Assembly: GCA_001799695.1 (NCBI GenBank)
Contig: MGTY01000056.1
Coordinates: 40,736-84,632 of the forward strand
DNA: 43,897 nt
Origin: Elusimicrobia bacterium GWA2_69_24
Lineage (GTDB): Bacteria; Elusimicrobiota; Elusimicrobia; UBA1565
Direction: 5' to 3'
A model generated the notes under the pieces. It ran no database searches. It saw only the letters and a program-made list of their open reading frames with translations, and was not told the DNA's origin. Made by a program: the position numbers and the translations under genes. Shown here piece after piece: positions 24,468-32,403 of this stretch (positions are counted from its first letter, which is position 1; every line of letters begins with the position of its first letter).

Positions 24468-25871
24468 TCAGAACTTGGCGGAGGCTTCGAACATCATCCT
24501 GCGGGCCGCATTCTTGTTCACGTTGCTCGCCGGGCCGGTCTTGAAGAACGCCGCGGTGGCGCGCATGGTGAAGCGGCCCTGGATGTCGTAGCGGAGTGCG
24601 ACGTCGAGCTCCGAACCCAAGGTGCGGTGGTAGCCGATGTTGCGGTCGGCCTGGTACAGGAAATAATCGACGTCGAGCACGATGCCTTTCCAGGCCGGCG
24701 GCGTGATTCCGAAGCCGGCCGCCAGGATGCCGCTGGCCCCCCGCTGGAGGCCGCTGGCCGTGGCGGTGGACTGGCCTCCGAAGGCGTCGTAGGGGGTGGC
24801 CGCGAAGAACTCTCCGAAGCCTGTCCGCTCCATGCCGTCGTAGCGGAGCCCGTTGGACGGGAAGAACGACTCGTCGGTGGTGGGGGTCGCCGGGTTGTCT
24901 CCCGAGCCGCGGGCGAACACCGCCCGCGCGATGCCTTCCACGGCCTTGCCGGTGTCCTTCTTGCGCCAGAAGGTCTGCTTCCACTTCAGGCGCAGGACCT
25001 CGGCGTTGCCGTTGAAGGTGATGTGGTTCTGGGCGGCGTCCAGCCCGGTCGGGGTGGCGGCGCCTTTCTGCAGGGCCGCTTCGCCGTCGAAGACGAGCGG
25101 GCCGTAGTGGAGCTGGTAGCGCAGGCTGGAGAACCAGCGGGTGGCCTGGCTGACCTCGCAGCCCGCGGAGTAGCCGGTGAGGGTGCCGCCGGCCGCCGTG
25201 CAGCCGGTGACCATCAGGGTCTCGGGGGTGCGGTCCTTCTCGACGAGCTGGTTGAGCTGCCAGACCCCTTCCGACGGGAGCTCCAGGGTGAGGCCGAAGA
25301 AACTGACGTTGCGGGGGGCGCCGATCTGCCGGGCCTGGGTCTGCAGGAAGAAGGTGTTGGCCCGCATGTCCCAGAACGGGAGTTCCCCCTTCGCCGTGAC
25401 CCCGTTGAGGCCGGCGCCGTTGTCGTCCAGGAGCAGGCCGGTGCCGAGGCGGAAGCTCTGCCGTCCCACGACGAGGTCCCAGGGTTTCCCCCCCAGCCGC
25501 CGCGCCTCGAAATAGGCGTTCTCCAGGAAAGGCTTGAAGCTGGCGTCGGGGTAGTTCTCGGCGATCCGGTCGAACGGCGCCGCCGCCAGCGTCGAGGTGG
25601 AGCCTTCGACGCCGATGGCCCGGAGCTTGAGGACGATGTTGAGGGTCTCGTTCTCCCCCCGGGCGTCGGTGAGGTGGATGTCCTTGATGGCGAAGCCCAG
25701 GCGGGCGCTCTGGGAGATGAAGGAATGGTCATTGGAGAGGTCGGTGTTCAGGTTGAGGTTCTCGTAGGACAGCGCCCGCAGGCGGTATTCCGTCGAGACG
25801 TCCAGGCTCGAGGCGGCGGCGGCGCCGGCCGATGAGGCGAGGAAGGCGAGTCCGAGAGCGATGCGCCTCAT
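24468..25871 (-). CDS. Outer-membrane beta-barrel protein, alginate-export/porin-like
   Basis: A 467-residue protein with a signal peptide (MRRIALGLAFLASSAGAAAASS) and alternating beta-strand pattern throughout, ending FEASAKF with a C-terminal Phe, the usual Bam recognition signature. Segments such as YRLRALSYENLN, FENAYFEARRLGGKPWDLVVGRQSFRLGTG and LDDNGAGLNGV resemble alginate-export-domain barrels. I use the second Met (25871), which gives a normal signal peptide; an extended -10 (TGCTAGGAT) lies just upstream. It follows another barrel gene across a terminator, so it is probably transcribed separately. Solute specificity unknown. Confidence 0.75.
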   Translation of the reverse strand: MRRIALGLAFLASSAGAAAASSLDVSTEYRLRALSYENLNLNTDLSNDHSFISQSARLGFAIKDIHLTDARGENETLNIVLKLRAIGVEGSTSTLAAAPFDRIAENYPDASFKPFLENAYFEARRLGGKPWDLVVGRQSFRLGTGLLLDDNGAGLNGVTAKGELPFWDMRANTFFLQTQARQIGAPRNVSFFGLTLELPSEGVWQLNQLVEKDRTPETLMVTGCTAAGGTLTGYSAGCEVSQATRWFSSLRYQLHYGPLVFDGEAALQKGAATPTGLDAAQNHITFNGNAEVLRLKWKQTFWRKKDTGKAVEGIARAVFARGSGDNPATPTTDESFFPSNGLRYDGMERTGFGEFFAATPYDAFGGQSTATASGLQRGASGILAAGFGITPPAWKGIVLDVDYFLYQADRNIGYHRTLGSELDVALRYDIQGRFTMRATAAFFKTGPASNVNKNAARRMMFEASAKF

Positions 25872-25917
25872 GACGCTGAGAATCCTAGCAAATTCCATGC
25901 GCGCGCGCCCAAAAGAA

Positions 25918-25944
25918 GACCCCCCGGCTTTGCGCCGGGGGGTC
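25918..25944 (-). terminator. Intrinsic terminator of the upstream barrel gene
   Basis: An 11-bp perfect stem (GACCCCCCGGC with GCCGGGGGGTC) and 5-base loop, followed on the minus strand by TTCTTTT. It lies 21 bases after the stop of the 25966-27588 gene. Confidence 0.85.
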
Positions 25945-25965
25945 GGCGGCGGCCGCGGGCCGGGG

Positions 25966-27588
25966 CTAGAAGCGCACCATCCAGTCCGCGAACATCGCGT
26001 AGGCGGGGTTGACTCCCCGGCCGTTGTTGTTGGTCTGGCTGTTGACCGTGTTGCGGTTGTCGATCCAGTTCCGGATGTAGCCGCCGGGCTGGAAGGTCGC
26101 GCCGCCCACCGTCAGATTGACGTTCTCGGAGTGGGCCCAGGTCAGCGTCATGCCGGCCTCGGAGCCGATGTGCTTGTTTCCCACGCTCCGGCTGGTCTTC
26201 TCGGTGGCGGGGTTGGTGGTGGTGAAGTTCGGGTCGCGCATCGTGTTGCGCTGGAACCGGTAGTCCCAGAACTGGAAGCTCGTGGTGAGGCGTTCGATGG
26301 CGGCGATGGTCATGTTCATCCCCGCGCCCCAGACCACGCGGTTGTTGAGGCCCGTGGTCCCCACCCCGCCGCGGGGGCCGCCGGCTGCGTCCGCGGTGTT
26401 CCCGACGCCGAAGTTGTCGAACAGCAGGGCTCCGAAGCGCCGGTTGATGATGCCGGGCCGGTAGTCGGAAGCGATGGTGTAGAACCCGTCGTTGATCCCA
26501 TACGACTCGCGCCGGCCGGAGCCCCAGGCGAAGTGCCCCCAGGGGGTGAAGCCCCCGACGTTGGGGATGTCGAGGTTGACGCCGGTGTCCACCATGCCGC
26601 CGTAGCCGCTGTAATGCGTCCCGAAGTTGTACTGGTCCGGGCCGCTCGTGGTGGTGAGGAGGCAGTTCCCGGCGGCCGAGCAGGTGCCGGTGTTGAACGC
26701 GGTGTCGAGGTTCATCCAGAACCCGAATATCTGGCCGTGGGCCTCGGCGCGGACCTTCATGCCGTAGACGTAGAGGTTGTCGTTGGCCCCGGGGGCGTTG
26801 AAGGTGTTCCCCAGGCCGGCGCTGGCCTGGATGAGCTGGTTCCATACGTAGGTGTTGACCTTCACGTGCGGGATCTTGAGCATGATGTCGAGGCCGCGTA
26901 TGTGCTTGGACGCCGACGCGCTGCTCAGGAAGGTGGAGTACGGGCTCGTCGAACCGACGTACTGGTATTCCGAGGCCTTGGTCGTCCCCGCCATGCCGGT
27001 GACCCGGATGTGGTCGGTCTCGAACTTGGCCGAGACCGCGTCGATGGCGGTCGTCGGGAAGCCGTAGGAGTCCTTGGGGCCCCAGAAGAGGACCAGGTCG
27101 CCCGGGGCGCCGTAATATTGCCGGCCGAGGGTCATGTCCGCGAAGCCGAAGAGCTTGTCGATGGTGATGTTGGCCCGGTTCAGGAAGAGCTGGCCGAGGA
27201 TCCCGCCGCTGCCCACGGGTTCGCTGGCGTCGACGTACTGGTCGGAGCGCATGGACGCGGTCGAGGCGTAGCCCGAGGCCGCCGTCGTGCTCGAGCCCCA
27301 GACGCGGTTGTTCTTCCGGAAGGTCAACTCCGCGTGGACGTCGTCGAGGAGGTCCCAGTGCAGGTCGACCATCGTCCGGGTCAGGGTATTGCCGAGGCGG
27401 TCGTTGTAAAAGGGAGCCCTGCCGCCGGAAGGCGTCCGGTCCCGGGTCGTGAAGTCCTGGATGTTCCGGGCGGAGTTCGATTGGACGTCGAGTTGGCCGC
27501 CCATCCTGAGGTTCTTGAGCAGTTCCGCGCTCGCCAAGCTGGGAAGCAGCAGGACCGTGAACAGCGCCGTCGTCAGCAGTTTCTTCAT
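25966..27588 (-). CDS. Large outer-membrane porin-like beta-barrel
   Basis: A 540-residue protein: signal peptide MKKLLTTALFTVLLLPSLASA, then a long run of amphipathic beta-strands ending FADWMVRF with terminal Phe. Recognisable barrel phrases include VDLHWDLLDDVHAELTFRKN, MTLGRQYYGAPGDLVLFWGPKDSYG and FGHFAWGSGRRESYG-type loops. Family assignment beyond 'porin-like' is not possible from sequence. I start at MKK (27588), which follows a G-rich SD-like sequence; an upstream frame extension lacks a signal peptide at its front. A strong promoter lies 50 bases upstream, and a terminator follows. Confidence 0.75.
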   Translation of the reverse strand: MKKLLTTALFTVLLLPSLASAELLKNLRMGGQLDVQSNSARNIQDFTTRDRTPSGGRAPFYNDRLGNTLTRTMVDLHWDLLDDVHAELTFRKNNRVWGSSTTAASGYASTASMRSDQYVDASEPVGSGGILGQLFLNRANITIDKLFGFADMTLGRQYYGAPGDLVLFWGPKDSYGFPTTAIDAVSAKFETDHIRVTGMAGTTKASEYQYVGSTSPYSTFLSSASASKHIRGLDIMLKIPHVKVNTYVWNQLIQASAGLGNTFNAPGANDNLYVYGMKVRAEAHGQIFGFWMNLDTAFNTGTCSAAGNCLLTTTSGPDQYNFGTHYSGYGGMVDTGVNLDIPNVGGFTPWGHFAWGSGRRESYGINDGFYTIASDYRPGIINRRFGALLFDNFGVGNTADAAGGPRGGVGTTGLNNRVVWGAGMNMTIAAIERLTTSFQFWDYRFQRNTMRDPNFTTTNPATEKTSRSVGNKHIGSEAGMTLTWAHSENVNLTVGGATFQPGGYIRNWIDNRNTVNSQTNNNGRGVNPAYAMFADWMVRF

Positions 27589-27637
27589 GCGCTCATCCCC
27601 CCCCGGGTATATGCCGGTTTCCGTCGCATCGGAATCG

Positions 27638-27666
27638 ATTCTATGCAATCGAATATGCCATGTCAA
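27638..27666 (-). promoter_or_regulatory. Strong sigma-70 promoter of the porin-like gene
   Basis: TTGACA (27661-27666), 17 bp, TAGAAT (27638-27643) on the minus strand, with a leader of about 45 bases before the ATG. The palindrome GAATCGATTC overlaps the -10 box and could be an operator. Confidence 0.8.
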
Positions 27667-27699
27667 GCATGGTTTTGACTTGAAAATGATATTTGTCAG

Positions 27700-27717
27700 G
27701 ACTTAAGAATTTAAGTC
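27700..27717. promoter_or_regulatory. Inverted repeat between the TPR and porin genes
   Basis: GACTTAA, 4-base GAAT, TTAAGTC: a perfect 7-bp inverted repeat touching the stop codon of the upstream minus-strand gene. It could be a regulator site for the porin promoter or a weak terminator; it lacks a T tract. Confidence 0.35.
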
Positions 27718-28372
27718 ACAGGGCTTTCTGGGACTTGGCCCAGTCCGCCCAATAGGTGTTCGGATACAGGAATTCGATGCGCTCGAAGGTGGCGCGGGAC
27801 TTGTCCTTGTCCCCGGCGGCGGCAAGGCAGCGCGCTAGGGCCGCGTGGACCTGGGGGGCGAGGAAATGGTCTTGGTGCTGGTCGAGGTAGGATTGGGCGG
27901 ATTCCGCGGCCGCCTTGCTGTCGCCTTTGGCTTCCAGGGTGAGGGTGATGCCGGCGCGGGCCAGGGGCAGGACGGCCTTCTGCGCCGCCGGGTCCTGGGC
28001 GATGCTCTGGTAGGTCTTGAGGGCTTCCTCATAGTTCTTCTGCTGGAAGAATATGTCGGCGGAGAGCAGGGTCCCGAAGCCGGCCGCCGGGCTGCCCGGG
28101 TATTGCTCGTTGAGGGTCTTGATCTGGTCGAGCGCGGTGGCGGTCTGGCCCGCGTAGGCGTAGCTCTGGGCGATGCCGAACCGGCTCCAGGTCTCTTCCT
28201 TGGTGGTGAGGCTGCGGTTGATCATGGCCGCGCCGAAGATGATGGCCGCGACGATGCCGACGCCGGCCCAGGTCAGCACCTGGGGATGGACGCGGGTCCA
28301 CAGCACCCCGCTCTCGACGATATCGGCCAGCTCGTTCTTCTTGCTTTCCTGGCGGGCCCATTGTGTTCCCAT
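27716..28372 (-). CDS. Membrane-anchored TPR protein (YfgM-like)
   Basis: A 218-residue protein: a short cytoplasmic start, one membrane helix at about residues 33-51 (VLTWAGVGIVAAIIFGAAMI), then a periplasmic domain of TPR repeats (SYAYAGQTATALDQIKTLNEQYPGSPA, FQQKNYEEALKTYQSIAQ, AALARCLAAAGDKDKSRATFERI). This topology matches YfgM/TPR_21 proteins, which act with periplasmic chaperones or envelope assembly. The start at MGTQWARQ is preferred; the open frame upstream of it runs through hairpin repeats. Confidence 0.75.
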   Translation of the reverse strand: MGTQWARQESKKNELADIVESGVLWTRVHPQVLTWAGVGIVAAIIFGAAMINRSLTTKEETWSRFGIAQSYAYAGQTATALDQIKTLNEQYPGSPAAGFGTLLSADIFFQQKNYEEALKTYQSIAQDPAAQKAVLPLARAGITLTLEAKGDSKAAAESAQSYLDQHQDHFLAPQVHAALARCLAAAGDKDKSRATFERIEFLYPNTYWADWAKSQKAL

Positions 28373-28417
28373 GTTGGATACTCTCCTTCCGCAATCCGAC
28401 TCTATCCCCCTCCCTAC

Positions 28418-28484
28418 CCTCCCCCACTGTGTGGGGGAGGTGCGGCGATCCCCCACCCTGCCCTCCCCCACGATGTGGGGGAGG
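28418..28484. repeat. Two copies of a GC-rich hairpin repeat
   Basis: CCTCCCCCAC, a 3-base loop, GTGGGGGAGG occurs at 28418-28440 and again at 28462-28484, each followed by TGCGGCGA. Each forms a 10-bp perfect stem. They lie between the TPR gene start and tRNA-Arg, where they may act as terminators or are REP-like repeats. Confidence 0.75.
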
Positions 28485-28508
28485 TGCGGCGAAGCCGCGG
28501 AGGGGGAT

Positions 28509-28580
28509 TGCCCCCGGAGGGAATCGAACCCCCATCTTCTCCTTAGGACGGAGTAGCTCTATCCATTGAGCTACGGAGGC
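28509..28580 (-). tRNA. tRNA-Arg (CCT)
   Basis: The minus strand folds as a 72-nt cloverleaf: acceptor GCCTCCG pairing with CGGGGGC, D-arm GCTCAATGGATAGAGC, anticodon loop GTCCTAA with anticodon CCT (reads AGG), T-arm GGGGGTTCGATTCCCTC, discriminator A. The anticodon stem has one A-A mismatch at its base. CCA is not encoded. A TAAGAT hexamer lies about 10 bases upstream. Confidence 0.92.
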
Positions 28581-28603
28581 GACGGAGCATCTTACCAAAA
28601 TCC

Positions 28604-28993
28604 TTACTTCTCTTTGGGGAGGGGTTTGCGGGTCTCGCACTCTTCGTTGGGGCCGTGATAGTGGCCGATCTTCTTCTCGCCCCGGCGCCAGCAGAGGTAG
28701 ACTTCGCGGCCGCCGAGCCGCCCGGGGATGTCCACGATGGCCGGGTCGATCCCCCGCGGGACTCCGCCCAGGGCGCGGACCTTGTCCAGCCATTCGTTCA
28801 CGGCGTTGACCAGGAACTGGAGCTGGGAGCGCTCGATGGTGACCGCGGGGAGGTCGGATTTCCCCCCCTCCTCCAGGTCGCGCAGACGCGCGGCCTTGGA
28901 TTCCGCCTGGTCCCGGATCTTGAGGGCGCCGGCGAAGACTTCCTCGAACTCGGGGATCAGGGATTCGGCCTCTTTGATGGAGAAGAACTTCAC
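28604..28993 (-). CDS. DUF2203 family protein
   Basis: A 129-residue soluble protein: N-terminal FSIKEAESLIPEFEEVF, a charged coiled-coil segment, then the family signature GGVPRGIDPAIVDIPGRLGGREVYLCWRRGEKKIGHYH. This fits DUF2203, whose function is unknown. The start is GTG. It begins 6 bases after the apt stop and is followed by tRNA-Arg. Confidence 0.85.
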   Translation of the reverse strand: MKFFSIKEAESLIPEFEEVFAGALKIRDQAESKAARLRDLEEGGKSDLPAVTIERSQLQFLVNAVNEWLDKVRALGGVPRGIDPAIVDIPGRLGGREVYLCWRRGEKKIGHYHGPNEECETRKPLPKEK

Positions 28994-28999
28994 GGGAGG

Positions 29000-29533
29000 T
29001 CAGTACCCGATGAGCGCGAAGATCTCGCGGCTGCCGAGCTTCTCGCGTCCCTTGAGGAAGCTCAGCTCGATGAGGAAGGCGACCCCCGCCACTTCCGCCC
29101 CCAGCTTCTCGATGAGCTCGCAGGCGGCCCGGGCGGTCCCGCCGGTGGCGATCACGTCGTCGATGAGCAGGACCTTGTCGCCCCGCGCGGCGGCGTCGGC
29201 GTGGATCTCCACGGAGTCGGTGCCGTACTCCAGGTCATAGGAGGCCGAGAGGGTCTTGTGCGGGAGCTTCCCCTTCTTGCGGATGGGGATGACGCCGGCG
29301 CCCAGCCGCAGGGCCACGGCCGAGGCGAGCAGGAAGCCCCGGGATTCGATGCCGGCGACGAGCCGGATCCCGCGGCCCTCGTAGCGGGCGGCGAAGGCGT
29401 CGATGGCCGACCGGAACGCGCCGGGGTCTTTAAGGAGCGGCGTGATGTCCTTGAACGCGATCCCCTTCTTGGGGAAATCCGGGATGTCGCGGACGAACTT
29501 CGTCAGGTCCTTGGTTTCGAGGGTCGGGGTCAT
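29000..29533 (-). CDS. apt: Adenine phosphoribosyltransferase
   Basis: A 177-residue type I PRTase that converts adenine and PRPP to AMP. It has FRDIPDFPKKGI-type start (VRDIPDFPKKGIAFKDITPLL), the GIESRGF loop, the flexible-loop region, and the PRPP-binding motif VLLIDDVIATGGTA. I use the ATG at 29533. A GTG at 29545 overlapping the sigma-factor stop in a GTGA would add four residues and is an equally fair start. Length is normal for Apt. Confidence 0.95.
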   Translation of the reverse strand: MTPTLETKDLTKFVRDIPDFPKKGIAFKDITPLLKDPGAFRSAIDAFAARYEGRGIRLVAGIESRGFLLASAVALRLGAGVIPIRKKGKLPHKTLSASYDLEYGTDSVEIHADAAARGDKVLLIDDVIATGGTARAACELIEKLGAEVAGVAFLIELSFLKGREKLGSREIFALIGY

Positions 29534-29541
29534 GGCGTCTC

Positions 29542-30561
29542 TCACTTGCCGGAGTGGTTCTTCTTGCCGCGGGCGGCCGCCAGCTTCCGGCGGCGGGCCG
29601 CGTTCATGCCGTAGTCCGCCGTGCGGCGGCCTTCGGGGATGATGTTGCCCAGGATGTCCATGCGCGGCTTGGGCAGGTTCCAGCCGGGCTGGAGGTTGGG
29701 GGTCCCCATGGAGCGGGGCTCGGAGAGCTCGATGAGGCCCATGCGGTTGGCCACCCGCCGCAGCCGGAGGAGCGCCCGCTCCTCGATCTGCCGGATGCGC
29801 TCCCGGGACAGCTTGAGCCGCTTGCCGACCTCCTCGAGGGTCATGGGCGACTGCCCGGTGAGGCCGTGGCGGAGCTCGAGGATGACGCGCTCCCGGTCGC
29901 CGATCTCCTGCAGGGCCTGCTGGAGCTCGTCATGGAGTTTGAGGATGGAGATGAGGTTCTCCGGGGACTGGGAGGAGGATTCGGAGATCATGTCCTCCAT
30001 GCGGATGTTGTTGTCCTCGCTGTCCACGGGGTTCTCTATGGAGCCGATGCCCTTGGCCGCCTCGGCCGCGTCGAGGACGCCGCGCACCTGGCGCGCGGTC
30101 CAGTGCATGCGCTTGGCCATCTCCGCGAGCGTCGGGTCGCGGCCCAGGAGCCCGTGCATCCGCTCCCATTCCTTGAGCCACTTGCGCAGGGCTTCCCAGG
30201 CGTGGGGCGGGATGCGGATGGTCTTGGACTGCTCCTCCACCGCGCGGCGGATGGACTGCTCGATCCAGTACGAGGCGTAGGTGGAGAACCGGTAGCCCTT
30301 CGACGGGTCGAACTTGTCGATCGCGTGCATGAGCCCGAGGTTTCCCTCTTCGATGAGGTCCAGGAACTCGGTGCCCTGCCGGTGATACTTCTTGGCGATG
30401 GGGACGACCAGCCGGAGGTTGGCCTCCATGATGCGCTTCTTGGCTTCCTTGTCGCCCCGCTTGGCTTTCTTCCAGAGCTTGTGGATGTCTTCGCGGGTCG
30501 CCTGCGCGAGCTTCTGGATGCCCTTGAAGTATTGGCTGGTCGCGTCGGTGGTAGGCAGCAT
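29542..30561 (-). CDS. Sigma-70 family RNA polymerase sigma factor (group 2-like)
   Basis: A 339-residue primary-like sigma factor. Region 2 is complete (EANLRLVVPIAKKYHRQGTEFLDLIEEGNLGLMHAIDKFDPSKGYRFSTYASYWIEQSIRRAV), followed by region 3 (PTLAEMAKRMHWT) and region 4 with LRHGL, TLEEVGKRLKLSRERIRQIE and its helix-turn-helix. It lacks the long N-terminal region 1.1 of RpoD, so RpoS-like or another group 2 sigma is likelier than the housekeeping factor. The last 60 residues form a Pro-rich then Lys/Arg-rich tail not usual in the family. It starts 24 bases after acylphosphatase. Confidence 0.92.
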   Translation of the reverse strand: MLPTTDATSQYFKGIQKLAQATREDIHKLWKKAKRGDKEAKKRIMEANLRLVVPIAKKYHRQGTEFLDLIEEGNLGLMHAIDKFDPSKGYRFSTYASYWIEQSIRRAVEEQSKTIRIPPHAWEALRKWLKEWERMHGLLGRDPTLAEMAKRMHWTARQVRGVLDAAEAAKGIGSIENPVDSEDNNIRMEDMISESSSQSPENLISILKLHDELQQALQEIGDRERVILELRHGLTGQSPMTLEEVGKRLKLSRERIRQIEERALLRLRRVANRMGLIELSEPRSMGTPNLQPGWNLPKPRMDILGNIIPEGRRTADYGMNAARRRKLAAARGKKNHSGK

Positions 30562-30585
30562 CGTTATCGTTCCCCTCGCTGGTGC

Positions 30586-30864
30586 TCAATGAATGTCGAA
30601 CGGCTTCTCTTCTCCGCGGGCCGGGATGTCGGTCTCCGTCATCGCGTCCACCCTGGCGAACGGAAGGCCGGTCTTGAGCTCGGCGATGAACCTGCGCAGA
30701 GTCTCCGGATCGGCCTCGGCTTCCGCCTCCACGTCCCCGTCGTGGAGGTTGCGCACCCAACCGGACACGCCCATGGCGGCGGCGGTGTCCCGGGTGAACC
30801 AGCGGAAGCCCACTCCCTGCACGCGTCCACGGATCAGCAGGCGCTTCCGGGCTTTCACTGTCAA
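30586..30864 (-). CDS. acyP: Acylphosphatase
   Basis: A 92-residue ferredoxin-like enzyme that hydrolyses acyl phosphates. Signature 1 GRVQGVGFRWFTRD carries the catalytic Arg, and signature 2 GWVRNLHDGDVEAEAEAD carries the catalytic Asn. Length and both motifs are normal. It lies between the tRNA-Pro pair and the sigma factor gene. Confidence 0.95.
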   Translation of the reverse strand: MTVKARKRLLIRGRVQGVGFRWFTRDTAAAMGVSGWVRNLHDGDVEAEAEADPETLRRFIAELKTGLPFARVDAMTETDIPARGEEKPFDIH

Positions 30865-30943
30865 GGGGTACCCACTTGAATCCTACAATAATGTCAATAG
30901 GGAATGGAAGAGGCGGATTGCACTGTCAATGGCGGGAAAGACT

Positions 30944-31016
30944 TCGGGGTGCTGGGACTTGAACCCAGAACCTCTTGGTCCCGAACCAAGCGCTCTGCCA
31001 ATTGAGCTACACCCCG
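30944..31016 (-). tRNA. tRNA-Pro (CGG)
   Basis: 73-nt cloverleaf on the minus strand: acceptor CGGGGTG with CACCCCG, D-arm GCTCAATTGGCAGAGC, anticodon stem CTTGG/CCAAG around loop TTCGGGA (anticodon CGG, reads CCG), T-arm CTGGGTTCAAGTCCCAG, discriminator A, no encoded CCA. Second of a tandem Pro pair. Confidence 0.95.
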
Positions 31017-31040
31017 GACCGAACGCATATCTCGTATCGG

Positions 31041-31083
31041 CCCGGGTGCTGCGCCGCTGCCGCGGCGACTGCACCCCGGACCG
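31041..31083 (-). other. Strong hairpin between the two tRNA-Pro genes
   Basis: The spacer contains CCGGGTGC and GCACCCCGG (one bulge) enclosing CGCCGC-TGCC-GCGGCG, a long GC stem. Its outer end repeats the first bases of the downstream tRNA (CACCCCGGACCG at 31010-31021 and 31072-31083), suggesting a tRNA-derived duplication or a processing or terminator structure. Confidence 0.5.
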
Positions 31084-31094
31084 TTCAAATCAAT

Positions 31095-31166
31095 TCGGGG
31101 ACCTGGGAATCGAACCCAGAATCTCTCGCACCCCAAGCGAGCGCTCTGCCATTGAGCCAGTCCCCG
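31095..31166 (-). tRNA. tRNA-Pro (GGG)
   Basis: 72-nt cloverleaf on the minus strand: acceptor CGGGGAC with GTCCCCG, D-arm GCTCAATGGCAGAGC, anticodon stem CTCGC/GCGAG around loop TTGGGGT (anticodon GGG, reads CCC), T-arm CTGGGTTCGATTCCCAG, discriminator A, no encoded CCA. A TATACT at 31179-31184 is a likely -10 box. Confidence 0.94.
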
Positions 31167-31189
31167 TTACGGGCCAGAAGTATACCAAA

Positions 31190-31561
31190 TCAGGTGCTCA
31201 GATCCGACACCAGGCGCTGCAGGTCGTCGCGGATCTCGCGCAGGAGCTTGACCGCCGCGGCCGGCAGGTTCCCGCCGCTGGTCGTGGAGATCCGTCCCCC
31301 CCGCTGGGTGGAGGCCAGCGCCTTGCGGGCGCCGGCGATGGTCAGCTTCCGGTCCCGCAGGAGCTCCTTGATCCGCAGGGCGACTTCCAGGTCGCGCCGT
31401 GCGTACCGGCGATGTCCGCCCGGGAGGCGCTGGGGGCGGAACGCGGGGAAGCGGGCCTCCCAATAGCGGAGGGTGTGCGGCGGCAGCTGCAGGACCCGGC
31501 AGGCCTCCCCGATGTTGAAATACTCCTTGTCGGGCAGGAGGGGCCGTATTCCCTCCATCAT
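31190..31561 (-). CDS. MerR family transcriptional regulator
   Basis: A 123-residue protein with a MerR winged helix-turn-helix: YFNIGEACRVLQLPPHTLRYWEARFPAFRPQRLPGGHRRYARRDLEVALRIKELL. No metal-binding Cys cluster or large effector domain follows; the C-terminus is a short helix likely for dimerisation. This resembles the compact MerR-type regulators often found next to HU/IHF genes (here 9 bases downstream of the HU-like stop's gene start). Target unknown. Confidence 0.88.
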   Translation of the reverse strand: MMEGIRPLLPDKEYFNIGEACRVLQLPPHTLRYWEARFPAFRPQRLPGGHRRYARRDLEVALRIKELLRDRKLTIAGARKALASTQRGGRISTTSGGNLPAAAVKLLREIRDDLQRLVSDLST

Positions 31562-31570
31562 GAGCCTCAG

Positions 31571-31831
31571 CTAGGTCAGCAGGTTCTTCGATGCTTTGAA
31601 GCGCACGCCCTTGCGGGGCGGCACCTCGACCGTCTGTCCGGTCTTCGGGTTCCGGCCGGTGCGCGCCTGACGCGCCTTCACGCGGAACGTTCCGAAATTG
31701 GAGATGACGACCTTCTCTCCTTCCCGGAGCGCGCCCACGATGGTGTCGAAGGTGGTTTCGACGGCTTTCGCCGCTTCGCCTTTCGTGGTGAGGACCTTGG
31801 CGACGGATCTGATGATATCCAGTCTATTCAT
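31571..31831 (-). CDS. HU/IHF family DNA-binding protein
   Basis: An 86-residue nucleoid protein. The N-terminal helices (MNRLDIIRSVAKVLTTKGEAAKAVETTFDTIV) and the beta-arm signature GEKVVISNFGTFRVKARQARTGRNPKTGQ, with the Pro of the intercalating arm in NPKTG, are those of HU/IHF. Length is slightly short of 90-94 but complete. It precedes the MerR gene in an HU-MerR pair, an order that in many bacteria follows phenylalanyl-tRNA synthetase genes; those are not here. Confidence 0.95.
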   Translation of the reverse strand: MNRLDIIRSVAKVLTTKGEAAKAVETTFDTIVGALREGEKVVISNFGTFRVKARQARTGRNPKTGQTVEVPPRKGVRFKASKNLLT

Positions 31832-31835
31832 CTTC

Positions 31836-32393
31836 CTATCCTTTGTCTCCTTCTTCTTCCGGATCTTTCTTCGGCTTCTTCTTCTTCTGCAGGTCTTTGA
31901 ATATGTCCTCGGGCTTGAGGCTCTTGAGTTCCTCGCGGAAGTGGGAGACCTCGTCCTCGCTGATGGGCTTGGCGAGCACCTGGCACCGGTCGAACACGCA
32001 CTCGGATACGAACATCTTGCAGCCGGCGCGCACGGCGACCGCGATCGCGTCGGACGGGCGGGAGTCCACCTCCCGCACCTCGCTGTCCTTGCTGACGAAG
32101 ATCGTGGCGTAGAAGGTGTTCTCCTTGAGGTCCGTCACCACGACTTTGTCCACCGCCCAGCCCAGCGCCTTGTAGGAGGCGAGCAGGAGGTCGTGCGTCA
32201 GCGGCCGGGGCAGCACGATCCCCGAGAAGCGGATGGCGATGGCCTGGCCCTCGGCCAGCCCGATCCAGATCGGCAGAAGGCGCTCCCCCGCCAGTTCCTC
32301 AAGGAAGACGATGCATTCGTTCGCCGTGGTCGCCAACGAATAGATGCGGACTTCCCGCTCTCCGACCTTCCGGGGTTCGTTTTCTTTCGCCAT
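31836..32393 (-). CDS. Bifunctional nuclease (BFN, DUF151) family protein
   Basis: A 185-residue protein. The central domain has the BFN signature: LLPIWIGLAEGQAIAIR, LTHDLL, and VDSRPSDAIAVAVRAGCKMFVSE. Plant and thermophile relatives show DNase/RNase activity; the role in this organism is unproven. The C-terminal 30 residues are Lys/Asp/Glu-rich. Start ATG at 32393; it lies 5 bases upstream of HU. Confidence 0.88.
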   Translation of the reverse strand: MAKENEPRKVGEREVRIYSLATTANECIVFLEELAGERLLPIWIGLAEGQAIAIRFSGIVLPRPLTHDLLLASYKALGWAVDKVVVTDLKENTFYATIFVSKDSEVREVDSRPSDAIAVAVRAGCKMFVSECVFDRCQVLAKPISEDEVSHFREELKSLKPEDIFKDLQKKKKPKKDPEEEGDKG

Positions 32394-32403
32394 AGTCCGC
32401 TCT

